DNA of 64,000 bases from Thalassolituus sp. UBA674 (GCA_002298335.1 DBNK01000030.1:1-64000), one strand, 5' to 3'. Shown: positions 16,455 through 26,024, counted from the first letter of the stretch. The notes: generated from the sequence alone by a model not told the origin. Translations and numbers: made by a program.

Positions 16455-17234
16455 TCAGATATCCAGCTGATGTTGCATCAGAACCACTGTGGGTGAAATA
16501 CCCGCCTTTTCCAGTTGCTCAACCACCGCATTGGCTTTGCCGGCCGCGATTGGTCCGATCCGGACACGGTGCAGCGTCAGGTCACCCTTCTGTTTCTCAT
16601 TGATGGTTACTGGCCATTTCCCGGCGGTGATGTCTGCCAGACGCTTTTTCAGTTGTTCTGCCCGTTCGCCTGAACTCAGGGCACCGGCCTGTATCCACAG
16701 CACCGAGTCGCGGTGCGGCGGCTCCACCACTTCAATGTGCACCGGTGCTGTGCCTGCCTTATCAATCCCCAGTTTCACGGCAGCGGCGTAAGACAGATCA
16801 ATGATGCGGCCTTCGTGAAACGGGCCGCGGTCGTTAACGCGGACGATCACCGACTCACCGGTATCTTTGCGTGTGACCCGGACATAACAGGGCAGGGGCA
16901 GGGTTTTATGGGCAGCGGTCATTTTATAGACGTCAAAGATTTCTCCGTTCGACGTACGGTAGCCATGGAACTTGCTGCCATACCAGGAGGCAATGCCGTC
17001 TTCGGTAAAGCCCGCGGCTTCGGTCATCACCCGGTAACGCTTGCCCCGCACCTTATAACTTTCCGGGTTGCCTAACAGGCTGCGGGGCTCGGCGACAGGC
17101 ACAGCTTCTCTGATCGACGATACATCGACCACGGCATCCGGGGTGAAATCCTGATGATGCTGGTAACGTTTGGACTGATGGCTGGAACAGGCGCTGATCA
17201 GTAGAGCGATCAGAACAACGCCAGTCCGTATCAT
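16455..17234 (-). CDS. rlpA: Septal-ring lytic transglycosylase RlpA (lipoprotein)
   Basis: RlpA cleaves denuded glycan strands at the division septum in the outer-membrane periplasm. The 259-residue precursor has a signal ending L-I-S-A-C, with Cys16 lipidated. The double-psi beta-barrel (GIASWYGSKFHGYRTSNGEIFD ... VNDRGPFHEGRIIDLS) carries the Asp-Arg-Gly and His features of the catalytic domain. A C-terminal SPOR-like domain starts at about 180 (VLWIQAGALSSGERAEQLKKR) and would bind denuded peptidoglycan. It overlaps mltB by 4 bp (ATGA), so the two are coupled. It is the last gene of the mrd cluster here. Confidence 0.92.
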   Translation of the reverse strand: MIRTGVVLIALLISACSSHQSKRYQHHQDFTPDAVVDVSSIREAVPVAEPRSLLGNPESYKVRGKRYRVMTEAAGFTEDGIASWYGSKFHGYRTSNGEIFDVYKMTAAHKTLPLPCYVRVTRKDTGESVIVRVNDRGPFHEGRIIDLSYAAAVKLGIDKAGTAPVHIEVVEPPHRDSVLWIQAGALSSGERAEQLKKRLADITAGKWPVTINEKQKGDLTLHRVRIGPIAAGKANAVVEQLEKAGISPTVVLMQHQLDI

Positions 17235-18187
17235 TTAAACGACTCGCTCAGCTGATAGACGGCCATGGCGTACAGACGGCTGTGGTTGTAGCGGGTAATG
17301 ACGTAGAAGTTGTACTCGCCCAGCCAGTATTCGTCACCCTGCTTGCCTTCCAGATGCACCAGCGTCGCGGGTTTTTCCGGGCTGACAGGTGTGCTCAGGC
17401 CCACGCCAGCCTGCGTCAGCTGGGAGACAGTCCAGTCTGGCGAGCGGCTCTTGTTGGCCAGCTCTTTCCAGTTTTCACCCGTGACAGTAACCCGCTGGGT
17501 GACCGGTTCACCGGTTTTCCAACCGTGTTTGCTGAAGTAATTGGCGACGCTGTGAATGGCATCGGTCGGGTTGTTCCACAGGTCGCGTTTGCCATCACCA
17601 TCGCCATCCACGGCGTAAGCCAGGTAGCTGGTCGGGATGAACTGGCCAAAGCCCATAGCGCCGGCGTACGAACCTTTTACGGTCGCCGGATCAACCTGCT
17701 CGGCTTCTGCCAGAGCGAACAGAGCTTTCAGTTCGCGCCAGAAGATCGGGCGCTCCGGGTAATCAAACGCCAGTGTGGACAGGGAGTCGAGCACGCGGTA
17801 ACCGCCCTGACGGGTCCCGTAAAAGGTTTCAACACCAATGATGGCGGTGATGATTTCTTTCGGTACACCATATTTGGCTTCGGCCTCGGCGAGGATGTCG
17901 GCGTATTTCTCCATGAACTCATGGCCACCGGCGATACGCTTCTCGGTCAGGAAGATGTCCTGATAGGTGGCCCAGGTGTGTGTCTTCTCGGCGGGGCGGG
18001 CAATGGCATCCAGCACCGACTGCATCTTTTCGGCCTGTGCCAGCCACTGACGGACTTCGGCTTCCGGAATCTGATATTCCTCATTCACTTCTTTAGCGAA
18101 CTCGGCAAACCTCGGGTGAGTGTCATAACCGGCAGCGGCGTGGGTGGAGAGAGCAAGCAGAGCGACAGCGGAAACAGTACGCAACAT
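17231..18187 (-). CDS. mltB: Membrane-bound-type lytic murein transglycosylase B
   Basis: The enzyme cuts the beta-1,4 link between MurNAc and GlcNAc with anhydro-ring formation. The 318-residue protein has a cleaved signal (ALLALSTHAAAG) rather than a lipobox, so this form is probably periplasmic. The catalytic Glu is Glu120 in IGVETFYGTRQGGY, and the YAGAMGFGQFIPTSYLAYAVDGDGDGKRD segment matches the family. It sits 7 bp downstream of rodA and overlaps rlpA, in the elongasome operon. Confidence 0.93.
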   Translation of the reverse strand: MLRTVSAVALLALSTHAAAGYDTHPRFAEFAKEVNEEYQIPEAEVRQWLAQAEKMQSVLDAIARPAEKTHTWATYQDIFLTEKRIAGGHEFMEKYADILAEAEAKYGVPKEIITAIIGVETFYGTRQGGYRVLDSLSTLAFDYPERPIFWRELKALFALAEAEQVDPATVKGSYAGAMGFGQFIPTSYLAYAVDGDGDGKRDLWNNPTDAIHSVANYFSKHGWKTGEPVTQRVTVTGENWKELANKSRSPDWTVSQLTQAGVGLSTPVSPEKPATLVHLEGKQGDEYWLGEYNFYVITRYNHSRLYAMAVYQLSESFK

Positions 18188-18194
18188 AGAGCAC

Positions 18195-19337
18195 CTAGTT
18201 TTTGCGATGAGTATACATGGACATGATCAGGCCGAAACCGAGCAGCAGGCTGATGACCGATGTGCCGCCGTAACTGACCAGCGGTAAGGGGACGCCTACC
18301 ACCGGCAGAATGCCGGAGACCATGCCCATATTCACGAACACGTAGATAAAAAATGTGACCGCCATGCTACCAGACAGCAGACGCCCCATCAGGGTTTTAC
18401 AGAAGCTGGCGATGTACAGGCAACGTAAAATAATCAGGGCGTACAGAATCAGCAGCAGACTGACACCAATCAGGCCTTTTTCTTCCGCCAGTACGGCGAT
18501 GATGAAATCGGTATGGCTTTCCGGCAGGAATTCCAGCTGTGACTGAGTGCCCAGCAGATACCCTTTGCCTTCTATGCCTCCGGAGCCGATTGCGGTTTTG
18601 GACTGAATAATGTTCCAGCCGGTTCCCAGCGGATCGGATTCCGGATCAAGAAACGTCAGTACCCGCTGTTTCTGGTAATCGTGCATGACGAAGAACCACA
18701 TCACCGGTGCCAGAGCACTGACAATGGCCACCATAGACAGGATCAGCCACCAGGACATGCCGGCAAAGAAGAGCACCAGCAGGCCTGAGGTGCTGATGAG
18801 GATGGCGGTGCCCAGATCCGGCTGTTTGAAAATGAGTACGCTGGGTATGAGCACGAGCACGGTGGCTTTGACCAGATCCAGGAAGCGTGGTGGGACCGGA
18901 CGCCGCGACATGTACCAGGCAATCGATAATGGCAGTGCCAGCTTCACCAGCTCAGATGGCTGGAAGCGGGGTAGCCCGGGCAGATCCAGCCAGCGTTGAG
19001 CACCCTTGGCACCGACACCGGCAACCAGCACGGCAATCAGCAGGAGCAGACTGATGACATACCCCCACGGCGCCAGAATGCGGTACTGGCGTGGACTGAT
19101 CTGAGCTGCCACCGTCATCAGCACAAAGCCAATGCCGAAGTGAATGGCCTGACGTTCGACCATGGCCATGCTCTGACCACTGCCGCTGTAGAGAATCAGC
19201 AGGCCGCAGCCAGCCAGCAGCAACAGCAGCAACAGCAGTGTCAGGTCGATATGAATCCGTGCGAACACAGCCCCGCTGCGGCTGAAGCTGTGGGGGTCGT
19301 GTGGGGCCGATGCGGTGCGGCGGAAATCAATGGCCAT
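18195..19337 (-). CDS. rodA: Rod-shape peptidoglycan polymerase RodA
   Basis: RodA polymerises lipid II into glycan strands with PBP2 during elongation. The 380-residue protein has about ten hydrophobic segments, the SEDS hallmarks WLDLPGLPRFQPSELVKLALPLSIAWYM and the conserved LPESHTDFIIAVLAEEKGL loop, and ends SMYTHRKN. The start ATG at 19337 overlaps the mrdA stop by 11 bp; a longer 5' frame to 19382 was rejected because it would run deep inside mrdA. It lies between mrdA and mltB as in Pseudomonas and E. coli relatives. Confidence 0.94.
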   Translation of the reverse strand: MAIDFRRTASAPHDPHSFSRSGAVFARIHIDLTLLLLLLLLAGCGLLILYSGSGQSMAMVERQAIHFGIGFVLMTVAAQISPRQYRILAPWGYVISLLLLIAVLVAGVGAKGAQRWLDLPGLPRFQPSELVKLALPLSIAWYMSRRPVPPRFLDLVKATVLVLIPSVLIFKQPDLGTAILISTSGLLVLFFAGMSWWLILSMVAIVSALAPVMWFFVMHDYQKQRVLTFLDPESDPLGTGWNIIQSKTAIGSGGIEGKGYLLGTQSQLEFLPESHTDFIIAVLAEEKGLIGVSLLLILYALIILRCLYIASFCKTLMGRLLSGSMAVTFFIYVFVNMGMVSGILPVVGVPLPLVSYGGTSVISLLLGFGLIMSMYTHRKN

Positions 19338-21186
19338 CTGTTGTCTTGTCCTCCAGATAGCGGTTGATGATGCCCTGAGCAATCGGCGCAGCAGTACGTC
19401 CTGAGGACTCGCCGTTCTCGACGATTACGGCAATGGCAATCTGCGGGTCTTCCACCGGGGCAAAGGCCATGAACCAGGCATGGTCACGCTGACGCTCTTT
19501 CAGAGCCTCAGAATCGTATTCGGCATCCTGTTCAATACCGACCACCTGAGCCGTACCGGTTTTACCGGCAATCGGGAATTTCAGATCTCTGAGCAGGGCT
19601 CGTGCCGTGCCGTGAGGCGAGTCGATAACCTTTTCCATGGTGCGGTGCATCAGTGACCAGTTGGCCGGATCTTTGAGCGTGACATCGGGCAGCCGGGCAT
19701 AGGCCTCTTTTTCAATGTCGCCACCATCGGCAATCAGATGCGGCATGATCCAGTGACCTTTGTTGGCCAGTACCGCGGTGGCGGTTGCCAGCTGCAGCGG
19801 CGTAACCAGCATGTAGCCCTGACCAATGCCCATGTTGACTGTATCGCCCGGATACCAGGAGCCGCGGCCCTGCGAACGTTTCCACTCTTTTGAGGGCAGC
19901 AGGCCGGGCAGGGCCGATACCACATCCAGAGAGGTGTCCTGACCAAAGCCGAAGCGCGCCAGGAACGACGAGAAATGATCAATGCCCATGCGCGTGGCAG
20001 CGTCGTAGAAATACACGTCACAGGATTCAACCACCGCACGTTCCATATCGACCATGCCATGACCTTCACGCTTCCAGTCGCGGTACAGACGTTCGTTGTT
20101 CTCCAGCTTGAACCAGCCCGGGTCCCACACCCGTGACTGCCAGCTCATCACCCCGGCCTCCAGTGCGGCCAGGCCGACAAAAGGCTTGAGGGTAGACGCA
20201 GGTGGGTACTGTCCGCGGGAAGCACGGTCGAACAGCGGCTGGTCCGGGTTTTCGCGGAGGCTGGAGTAATCTTCGTACGAGATGCCGGTGACAAAGTCGT
20301 TCGGATCAAACGAGGGGTTGGAATACAGCGCCAGTATGCCCCCGGTTTTCACCTCGATGGCGGCGATGGCACCACGGCGATCTTTGAGTAACTCCGCAGC
20401 CAGCAGCTGCAGACGGCTGTCGAGGTGCAGAACCAGATCCTGCCCCGGTTGTGGCGGGCTGCGCTCCAGTGTACTGAGCAGGCGTCCACGCGCGTTGATT
20501 TCGACTTTTTCATAGCCGACCTCACCGTGCAGCAGGTCTTCATAACGACGTTCGACACCGTTTTTACCGATGAAGCGTGTGGCACGGTAACGGCGCTTAC
20601 GGTCTTCGTCTTCGTCGATTTTTTCCTGATCCATCTGGTTGATGCGGCCGACGTAACCGAGCACGTGGGCAAAGGCATCACCGAAGGGGTAGTGGCGCAC
20701 CAGCTGAGCTTCGACGTCGACCCCGGGCAGGAAGTAACGGTTCACCAGAACGGTGGCAATTTCATCTTCGCTCAGGCGGTGGCGCAGCACCACAGGTTCG
20801 TAAGGACGGCGGGAGTAGCTGAGGCGTTTGTCGAACTGCTCGCGGTCGCGCTCATCGATGCCGATCAGGCCATCCAGAAACTCCAGCGTGCGCGACATGT
20901 CCTGCACTTTCTCCGGTACCAGAGTGAGGCTGTAAGAGGGGATGTTTTCAGCCAGCAGCAGGCCGTTGCGGTCGTAAATCAGTCCCCGGTTAGGCGCCAG
21001 CGGACGGATCTGGGAGCGGTTGTTTTCCGACAGGTCTTTGTATTTTTCGTGCAGGCTGACCTGCAGGTAGGACATGCGCCAGGCCAGAACGCCGAATGCC
21101 AGCAACACAAAAATCGCTGCGATGATGGCCCGTATCCGGAACAGCCGGCGTTCGTACGCTTTATCTCGGAATGACTGTTCCCACAT
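19327..21186 (-). CDS. mrdA: Penicillin-binding protein 2 (transpeptidase)
   Basis: PBP2 crosslinks peptidoglycan for side-wall elongation. The 619-residue class B PBP has one N-terminal membrane helix (about 19-38), a pedestal domain, and the transpeptidase triad: S331-T-L-K334, S388-C-D390 and K542-T-G544. The length is normal. It lies 23 bp downstream of rlmH and overlaps rodA by 11 bp. The terminal residues (DKTTDGH) are short and hydrophilic. Confidence 0.95.
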   Translation of the reverse strand: MWEQSFRDKAYERRLFRIRAIIAAIFVLLAFGVLAWRMSYLQVSLHEKYKDLSENNRSQIRPLAPNRGLIYDRNGLLLAENIPSYSLTLVPEKVQDMSRTLEFLDGLIGIDERDREQFDKRLSYSRRPYEPVVLRHRLSEDEIATVLVNRYFLPGVDVEAQLVRHYPFGDAFAHVLGYVGRINQMDQEKIDEDEDRKRRYRATRFIGKNGVERRYEDLLHGEVGYEKVEINARGRLLSTLERSPPQPGQDLVLHLDSRLQLLAAELLKDRRGAIAAIEVKTGGILALYSNPSFDPNDFVTGISYEDYSSLRENPDQPLFDRASRGQYPPASTLKPFVGLAALEAGVMSWQSRVWDPGWFKLENNERLYRDWKREGHGMVDMERAVVESCDVYFYDAATRMGIDHFSSFLARFGFGQDTSLDVVSALPGLLPSKEWKRSQGRGSWYPGDTVNMGIGQGYMLVTPLQLATATAVLANKGHWIMPHLIADGGDIEKEAYARLPDVTLKDPANWSLMHRTMEKVIDSPHGTARALLRDLKFPIAGKTGTAQVVGIEQDAEYDSEALKERQRDHAWFMAFAPVEDPQIAIAVIVENGESSGRTAAPIAQGIINRYLEDKTTDGH

Positions 21187-21209
21187 AGGCGGTTGTTATT
21201 ATGGCCCGG

Positions 21210-21677
21210 TTATTTGTGATACGGGTGTCCCTGGAGAATGGTCCAGGCCCGGTAAAGCTGCTCTGCCAGCACCACCCGCACCAACGGATGGGGCAGAGTG
21301 AGCGCGGATAAAGACCAGCGTTGCGCTGCCGAGTTCAATACCTCAGCGGTCATACCATCCGGACCACCGATCAGCAGGGCAACATCGCCGCCCTGCATGC
21401 GCCAGTTTTCCAGTTGTCCGGCCAGCTGCTCAGTGGACCAGGGTTTACCGTCTACCGCCAGAGCCACAACGTGGTCCTGAGGGCGGATGGCTTTCAGCAG
21501 GGCATCGGCTTCCTGCTGCATGGCTTTTTCTTTATTGGTGTTCTTGCCACGCTGTCCGGGGGATATTTCGACCAGTTCGAGCGTGCAGTCCGCGGGCATG
21601 CGGCGACTGTATTCGTGGAAGCCCGCGGTGACCCAATCCGGCATCTTGTTTCCGACTGCAAGCAGCCGAAGCTTCAT
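21210..21677 (-). CDS. rlmH: 23S rRNA (pseudouridine-1915-N3) methyltransferase RlmH
   Basis: RlmH methylates pseudouridine 1915 in helix 69 of 23S rRNA on the assembled ribosome. The 155-residue SPOUT enzyme has the C-terminal knot LLIGGPDGMTAEVLNSAAQRWSLSALTLPHPLVRVVLAEQLYRAWTILQGHPYHK with the family ending HPYHK. Its start overlaps the rsfS stop by 4 bp, so the genes are coupled, as in the classical ybeB-ybeA pair. Confidence 0.96.
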   Translation of the reverse strand: MKLRLLAVGNKMPDWVTAGFHEYSRRMPADCTLELVEISPGQRGKNTNKEKAMQQEADALLKAIRPQDHVVALAVDGKPWSTEQLAGQLENWRMQGGDVALLIGGPDGMTAEVLNSAAQRWSLSALTLPHPLVRVVLAEQLYRAWTILQGHPYHK

Positions 21678-22027
21678 GAGTCCTGCTGTCCCTGCTTATC
21701 CTGACCCGGCTCACCCCACAGGCGTTCCAGATCATAGAAGTGACGCGCCTGTTCGGTCATCACATGAACGACAACGTCGAACAGGTCAATCAGGATCCAG
21801 TCGGAGGTTGCCCGGCCTTCCATACCGTTCGGGCGCAGCCCGGCGGCTTTGGCTTTTTCTTCGACATTGCCGGCGACAGCGGCTACATGGCGGTTTGAGG
21901 TTCCGTTAGCGATGACCATCCAGTCAGTAACGGATGTGCGCCCGCGCACATCAAGGACGGTGATGTTCTGTGCTTTCATATCGTCCAGCGCATCGACCAC
22001 CAGGTTTTTGATTTCGTCGGTTTGCAT
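21674..22027 (-). CDS. rsfS: Ribosomal silencing factor RsfS
   Basis: RsfS binds L14 on the 50S subunit and blocks subunit joining when nutrients run low. The 117-residue protein has the family strand DVRGRTSVTDWMVIANGTSNRHVAAVAGNV and the segment DWILIDLFDVVVHVM. It lies 6 bp downstream of nadD and overlaps rlmH by 4 bp, within the proA-nadD-rsfS-rlmH-mrdA operon. Confidence 0.95.
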   Translation of the reverse strand: MQTDEIKNLVVDALDDMKAQNITVLDVRGRTSVTDWMVIANGTSNRHVAAVAGNVEEKAKAAGLRPNGMEGRATSDWILIDLFDVVVHVMTEQARHFYDLERLWGEPGQDKQGQQDS

Positions 22028-22033
22028 GCAGCC

Positions 22034-22690
22034 CTATCGGTAAAGTTGGTGTTTCAGTATGAAATCCCGCACCGGGTCTGGTGTCAGGAAGGTGATATTG
22101 TCGCCTTGCTTAACCGCCTGACGCAAGTCGGAGGACGCGATATCCAGCTCCGGCCAGGTGACCAGGCCGATTCCGCCGCATAAGCGCTGAGGCAGAAGTG
22201 CTGCATCGCACTCATGTTCAGCCAGCAAATCGCCCTGAAAGCCTTCTCTCATCAGACGTGCACCGGGGCGGGAGACGACCAGCAGGTTGGCCAGTGCGGG
22301 AATCTCCTGAGCACAGTGCCAGCGGTCAACACTGTTCCAGGCGTCGCTACCCATTACCCAGGTCAGGGAGCGTTGCGGGTCTTCACTGCGCAATTCTCTC
22401 AGGGTATCGACGCTGTAGCTGGGAGCGGGGCGCTGCAGTTCCAGGTCGCTGGCGTGGATACCATCCAGCCCGGAGCCCTGCAGCGATGACAGGGCCAGCT
22501 CCAGCATGGCCAGCCGCTGTTCTGATGAAGCCGCAGAAGGTTGTTTGTGAGGCGACTGCTGGTTGGGCAGCATCAGCACCCGGGCAAAGCCGTGCTGACG
22601 CAGGGCAATGGCCATACGCAGATGGCCGATATGCACAGGATCAAAGGTGCCGCCCAGCAGAGCCAGGGCGTTACTGGCGGATTTCGCCAT
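22034..22690 (-). CDS. nadD: Nicotinate-nucleotide adenylyltransferase
   Basis: NadD converts nicotinate mononucleotide to deamido-NAD in NAD synthesis. The 218-residue protein has the T/HxGH nucleotidyltransferase motif GGTFDPVHIGHLR near residues 13-25 and the adenylate-binding MGSDAWNSVDRW. The start ATG lies within the end of proA, a 20-bp overlap. Confidence 0.95.
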   Translation of the reverse strand: MAKSASNALALLGGTFDPVHIGHLRMAIALRQHGFARVLMLPNQQSPHKQPSAASSEQRLAMLELALSSLQGSGLDGIHASDLELQRPAPSYSVDTLRELRSEDPQRSLTWVMGSDAWNSVDRWHCAQEIPALANLLVVSRPGARLMREGFQGDLLAEHECDAALLPQRLCGGIGLVTWPELDIASSDLRQAVKQGDNITFLTPDPVRDFILKHQLYR

Positions 22691-23927
22691 TACCCAGCAC
22701 GACGTATTTCTGTGAGGTCAGGCCATCGAGACCGACCGGGCCACGGGCGTGGATCTTGTCGGTGGAAATACCGATTTCCGCGCCCAGACCGTATTCAAAA
22801 CCGTCGGCAAACCGGGTGGAGGCGTTCACCATCACCGATGAGCTGTCGACCTCGGTGAGGAAGCGGCGCGCCAGGGTGTAGTTCTCAGTGATGATGCTGT
22901 CGGTGTGGTGAGAGCCATAATGGTTGATGTGCTCAATGGCAGCATCCAGGGAGTCGACCACTTTTACCGACAGGATGGGTGCCAGATACTCGGTGTGCCA
23001 GTCTTCTTCGGTCGCCGCGATGGCGGACGTCAGATATTCGCAGGTCCGGGCGCAGCCGCGCAGTTCCACACCGAACTTGGCGTAGGCGGTAGCCAGCTCC
23101 GGCAGCAGTTTCTCGGCCACGGTTTCATGCACCAGCAGGGTTTCCATGGTGTTGCAGGTGCCGTAACGGTGGGTCTTGGCATTGATGGCGATATTCACGG
23201 CTTTGACCGGGTCGCACTCGGCATCCAGGTACACGTGGCAGATGCCGTCCAGATGCTTGATCACCGGCACACGGGCTTCCTTGCTGATACGCTCAATCAG
23301 CCCTTTACCACCGCGTGGCACAATGACATCCACGAATTCCGGCATCGTGATCAGTGCGCCGACCGCAGCGCGGTCAGTGGTGTTGATGACCTGTACTGCA
23401 GCCGCAGGCAGACCGCTCAGTTCCAGACCCCGGCCAATACAGGCAGCGAGCGCCTGATTGGATTCAATGGCTTCTGAGCCGCCACGCAGAATGGTGGCGT
23501 TACCGGATTTCAGGCACAGACTGGCAGCTTCAATGGTGACGTTCGGGCGGCTCTCGTAAATGATGCCGATGACGCCCAGTGGCACCCGCATCTTACCGAT
23601 CTGAATACCGGACGGGCGGTATTTCATGTCGGTGATTTCACCCACCGGATCCGGCAGGGCAGCCACCTGACGCAGGCCTTCAATCATGGTATCGATACGG
23701 CCGTCGGTCAGCTGCAGACGGTCCAGCAGTGCGGCATCCAGACCATTGGCTTCACCACGGCTCATATCAGCGGCGTTGGCCGCTTTCAGTGCATCGCGGT
23801 TGGCTTCAATGTCGTCGGCAATCGCCAGCAGCGCCTGATTTTTCAGGTTGGTGGAGGCGCGGGCCATGTCGCGTGATGCAGAGCGGGCCTGTGTGCCCAC
23901 CGCCTGCATGTAGTCGGCAATACTCAT
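22671..23927 (-). CDS. proA: Gamma-glutamyl phosphate reductase
   Basis: ProA reduces glutamyl-5-phosphate to glutamate semialdehyde in proline synthesis. The 418-residue aldehyde-dehydrogenase-fold protein contains the characteristic GNATILRGGSEAIESN and, around the catalytic cysteine, AKTHRYGTCNTMETLLVH (Cys in TCNT). Its partner proB lies separately at 40246. As the first gene of the minus-strand operon with nadD, it probably shares its promoter, which must lie in the 23928-24090 region. Confidence 0.95.
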   Translation of the reverse strand: MSIADYMQAVGTQARSASRDMARASTNLKNQALLAIADDIEANRDALKAANAADMSRGEANGLDAALLDRLQLTDGRIDTMIEGLRQVAALPDPVGEITDMKYRPSGIQIGKMRVPLGVIGIIYESRPNVTIEAASLCLKSGNATILRGGSEAIESNQALAACIGRGLELSGLPAAAVQVINTTDRAAVGALITMPEFVDVIVPRGGKGLIERISKEARVPVIKHLDGICHVYLDAECDPVKAVNIAINAKTHRYGTCNTMETLLVHETVAEKLLPELATAYAKFGVELRGCARTCEYLTSAIAATEEDWHTEYLAPILSVKVVDSLDAAIEHINHYGSHHTDSIITENYTLARRFLTEVDSSSVMVNASTRFADGFEYGLGAEIGISTDKIHARGPVGLDGLTSQKYVVLGNGEIRQ

Positions 23928-24094
23928 TGGTCTTCCGGGTCGGTCAGTGAAAGTGCGCAGTATACACCAAGGGCACGTGTGAATAACCCGCGCCGTGACG
24001 GTGCCACCTGACGGCTGGCCTGTGACAATTTGTTACCCGCGGGTCAGCGACTACACTTAACAACACACATGATGCCGCCAGAGGAGTGAACGGG

Positions 24095-25018
24095 TTGAAT
24101 TCAGACCATATGAAGTTGCACAGGGTAAAAGGGACTTACCTTTTACTGATCGCTGCAGGTCTTGGGTTACTGGTCATTCTGGATATTGTCAGCGGTCAGG
24201 GGCAGCAGGCCCTGATGACGCTGGCCTGTGCTGTGGTACTGGTGGTGTATGCCCTTCTCATGCCATTGCGCGGTCGCCGCCCGCCTGGGGTATGGCCACT
24301 GTTAACGGCCCTGCCTCTGACCGCCGGTGCCGGATTTTACGGCGCCATCAGTGCTGATCTGTCGGTTATCTGGTCGTTTCTGTTCTGCGGTCTGGCTGTC
24401 TTTCTTCTCAGCTTTCGTCAGGCCTGTCTGCTGATCCCCCTGTACAGTCTGGTGTGGCTGATCGCGGTGTTGGGTAACTTTCCGGCCATGGCCGCGGCAC
24501 CGGTTATTTTTACCTACAGTATCTGTGCCGTGCTGGCGCTGAGTTACGCCTGGGTGAACGAAACCAACCTGCGCAACCTGAGTGCGGTCGCCAATACGGA
24601 TCCGGTGACCATGGTTTATAACCAGTACCAGTTCACCCTTGATCTCGGCCGGGAAATGACGCGCGCTGAACGTCTGATGGACGAGTTGTATCTGGTGGGG
24701 GTGCGTCCGCCCCAGATCTGGAATGATCTGGGCGCCGATGACTATGAGCGGCGTCTGAATTATCTGGCCGGGCAATTGCGCAGCTGTCTGAAAAAAACCG
24801 ACACCTGCTACCGCCTCGACAGTGATGACTTCGTGCTGTTGACGCCACACAGCAGTGCGGAAGAAACCGATGTGTTTATGACCAAGGTATCGGAGGTTCT
24901 GGCTCACAGCGAGTACAGCGAACTGCAGCGTCTGAAAATGTGCCGCACCAGCCATGTGCCGGGCGAAGAAGTGGATGCCATGGTGCAGAAAATCGGGGAG
25001 TCTCTGAATGCTGTCTGA
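24095..25018 (+). CDS. Membrane protein with degenerate GGDEF domain (first of two)
   Basis: About 307 residues. The first 160 contain five to six hydrophobic helices. A GGDEF-like domain follows, with the entry motif TDPVTMVYNQYQF and the active-site position reading RLDSDDF in place of GG(D/E)EF, so diguanylate cyclase activity is unlikely; it may bind GTP or act as a partner. The start is unclear: GTG at 24086, TTG at 24095 (chosen; GAGGAG lies 8 bp upstream) or ATG at 24110. It overlaps the next gene by 11 bp. The two form a membrane sensor pair, possibly heteromeric. Confidence 0.75.
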   Translation: MNSDHMKLHRVKGTYLLLIAAGLGLLVILDIVSGQGQQALMTLACAVVLVVYALLMPLRGRRPPGVWPLLTALPLTAGAGFYGAISADLSVIWSFLFCGLAVFLLSFRQACLLIPLYSLVWLIAVLGNFPAMAAAPVIFTYSICAVLALSYAWVNETNLRNLSAVANTDPVTMVYNQYQFTLDLGREMTRAERLMDELYLVGVRPPQIWNDLGADDYERRLNYLAGQLRSCLKKTDTCYRLDSDDFVLLTPHSSAEETDVFMTKVSEVLAHSEYSELQRLKMCRTSHVPGEEVDAMVQKIGESLNAV

Positions 25019-26024
25019 TGATCGGTCGCTGACCCTGTCGCTCAATCAGGTCTATCCGGACCGTCTGGTACTGCGTATTCAGGTACTGGTGTACCTGTTG
25101 CTGGCGGGGCTGCTGAGTCTGCTGATGCTGTTTCAGTATGCCAACGGCATGTACGGCACGGTATTGGCTGAAATGCTGGTGATTCCGGCGCTGCTGATGG
25201 GCGTGGGGTATCTGCTGATCCGCCGGGAAACCACCGGGCAGAATCTGGTGCATTCGCTGTTGGTGGGGCTGCTGGCGGCGGCGCTTCTCTGGAACCTGCC
25301 GGATTACCCGCAGCTGAACCTTTACCTGCTGCTGATTGTGCCCCTGGTCGCCTCGTTGGTGTTGCCGCTGCAACCGGCGGCCATTCTGACGGCGGCGGTG
25401 TGGCTGATCATGACTGTGCTGCTGCTGGTCTCCGTGAATGTGGCCGAAGCGTTGCGTTACAGTCTGTGGTTTATGCTGTTTGCCGGTTCGGTCTTCAGTT
25501 TCGCCTGGCTGAGCCTGAGCCACGGTCTGAATATGCTCAGTCTGTCACTGACCGACCCCTTGTCCGGTGCTTACAACAGCAAACACTTTCCCCATGTGCT
25601 GGAGCGCGAAGCCGCCTGCAGCGAAGTTACCGGACAGGATGTCAGCCTGATTGCGATTGTGCTGGATGACTATCAGCAGCTGACCGATCTGTATACCCAT
25701 CAGGAAATGTCACAGTTTCTTCCCCGCCTGACCAGCCGTATCCGCCAGTTGATCCGGGGCGAGGATGATATTTTCCGTCTGCGCGAAGACCTGCTGGTGC
25801 TGGTGTTGCCGAACTGTGGTGAAGAGGGGGCGGTGGTGCTGAATGAGCGCATCAGCCGTCGTCTGGAAGAGCAGAACTGGGAGCCCATGTCTGAACTCAG
25901 TATCAGTGTGACGGCGGTTACGCTGCAGATTGAGGAAAGTGCCACTGAGCTGTCGCAGCGGCTGATGAAGCTGCTGCAGAAAAAGCGTCACACCACCTTG
26001 CAGATGTCAGCCTTCAGCGGCTGA
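25008..26024 (+). CDS. Membrane protein with degenerate GGDEF domain (second of two)
   Basis: 338 residues. Five to six hydrophobic helices in the first 180 precede a GGDEF-like domain beginning TDPLSGAYNSKHF. The motif that should read RYGGDEF is FRLREDLLVLVLP, so it is degenerate like its neighbour. The first part of the domain keeps DDYQQLTDLY, the equivalent of the metal/substrate-binding DxDxFKxIND region, in altered form. The start overlaps the preceding gene by 11 bp. It ends 11 bp inside the convergent methyltransferase gene. Confidence 0.78.
   Translation: MLSDDRSLTLSLNQVYPDRLVLRIQVLVYLLLAGLLSLLMLFQYANGMYGTVLAEMLVIPALLMGVGYLLIRRETTGQNLVHSLLVGLLAAALLWNLPDYPQLNLYLLLIVPLVASLVLPLQPAAILTAAVWLIMTVLLLVSVNVAEALRYSLWFMLFAGSVFSFAWLSLSHGLNMLSLSLTDPLSGAYNSKHFPHVLEREAACSEVTGQDVSLIAIVLDDYQQLTDLYTHQEMSQFLPRLTSRIRQLIRGEDDIFRLREDLLVLVLPNCGEEGAVVLNERISRRLEEQNWEPMSELSISVTAVTLQIEESATELSQRLMKLLQKKRHTTLQMSAFSG

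Noticed and set aside
17282..18226. 314-residue plus-strand frame
   Set aside because: It is the antisense shadow of mltB; the sense frame carries the catalytic motif.
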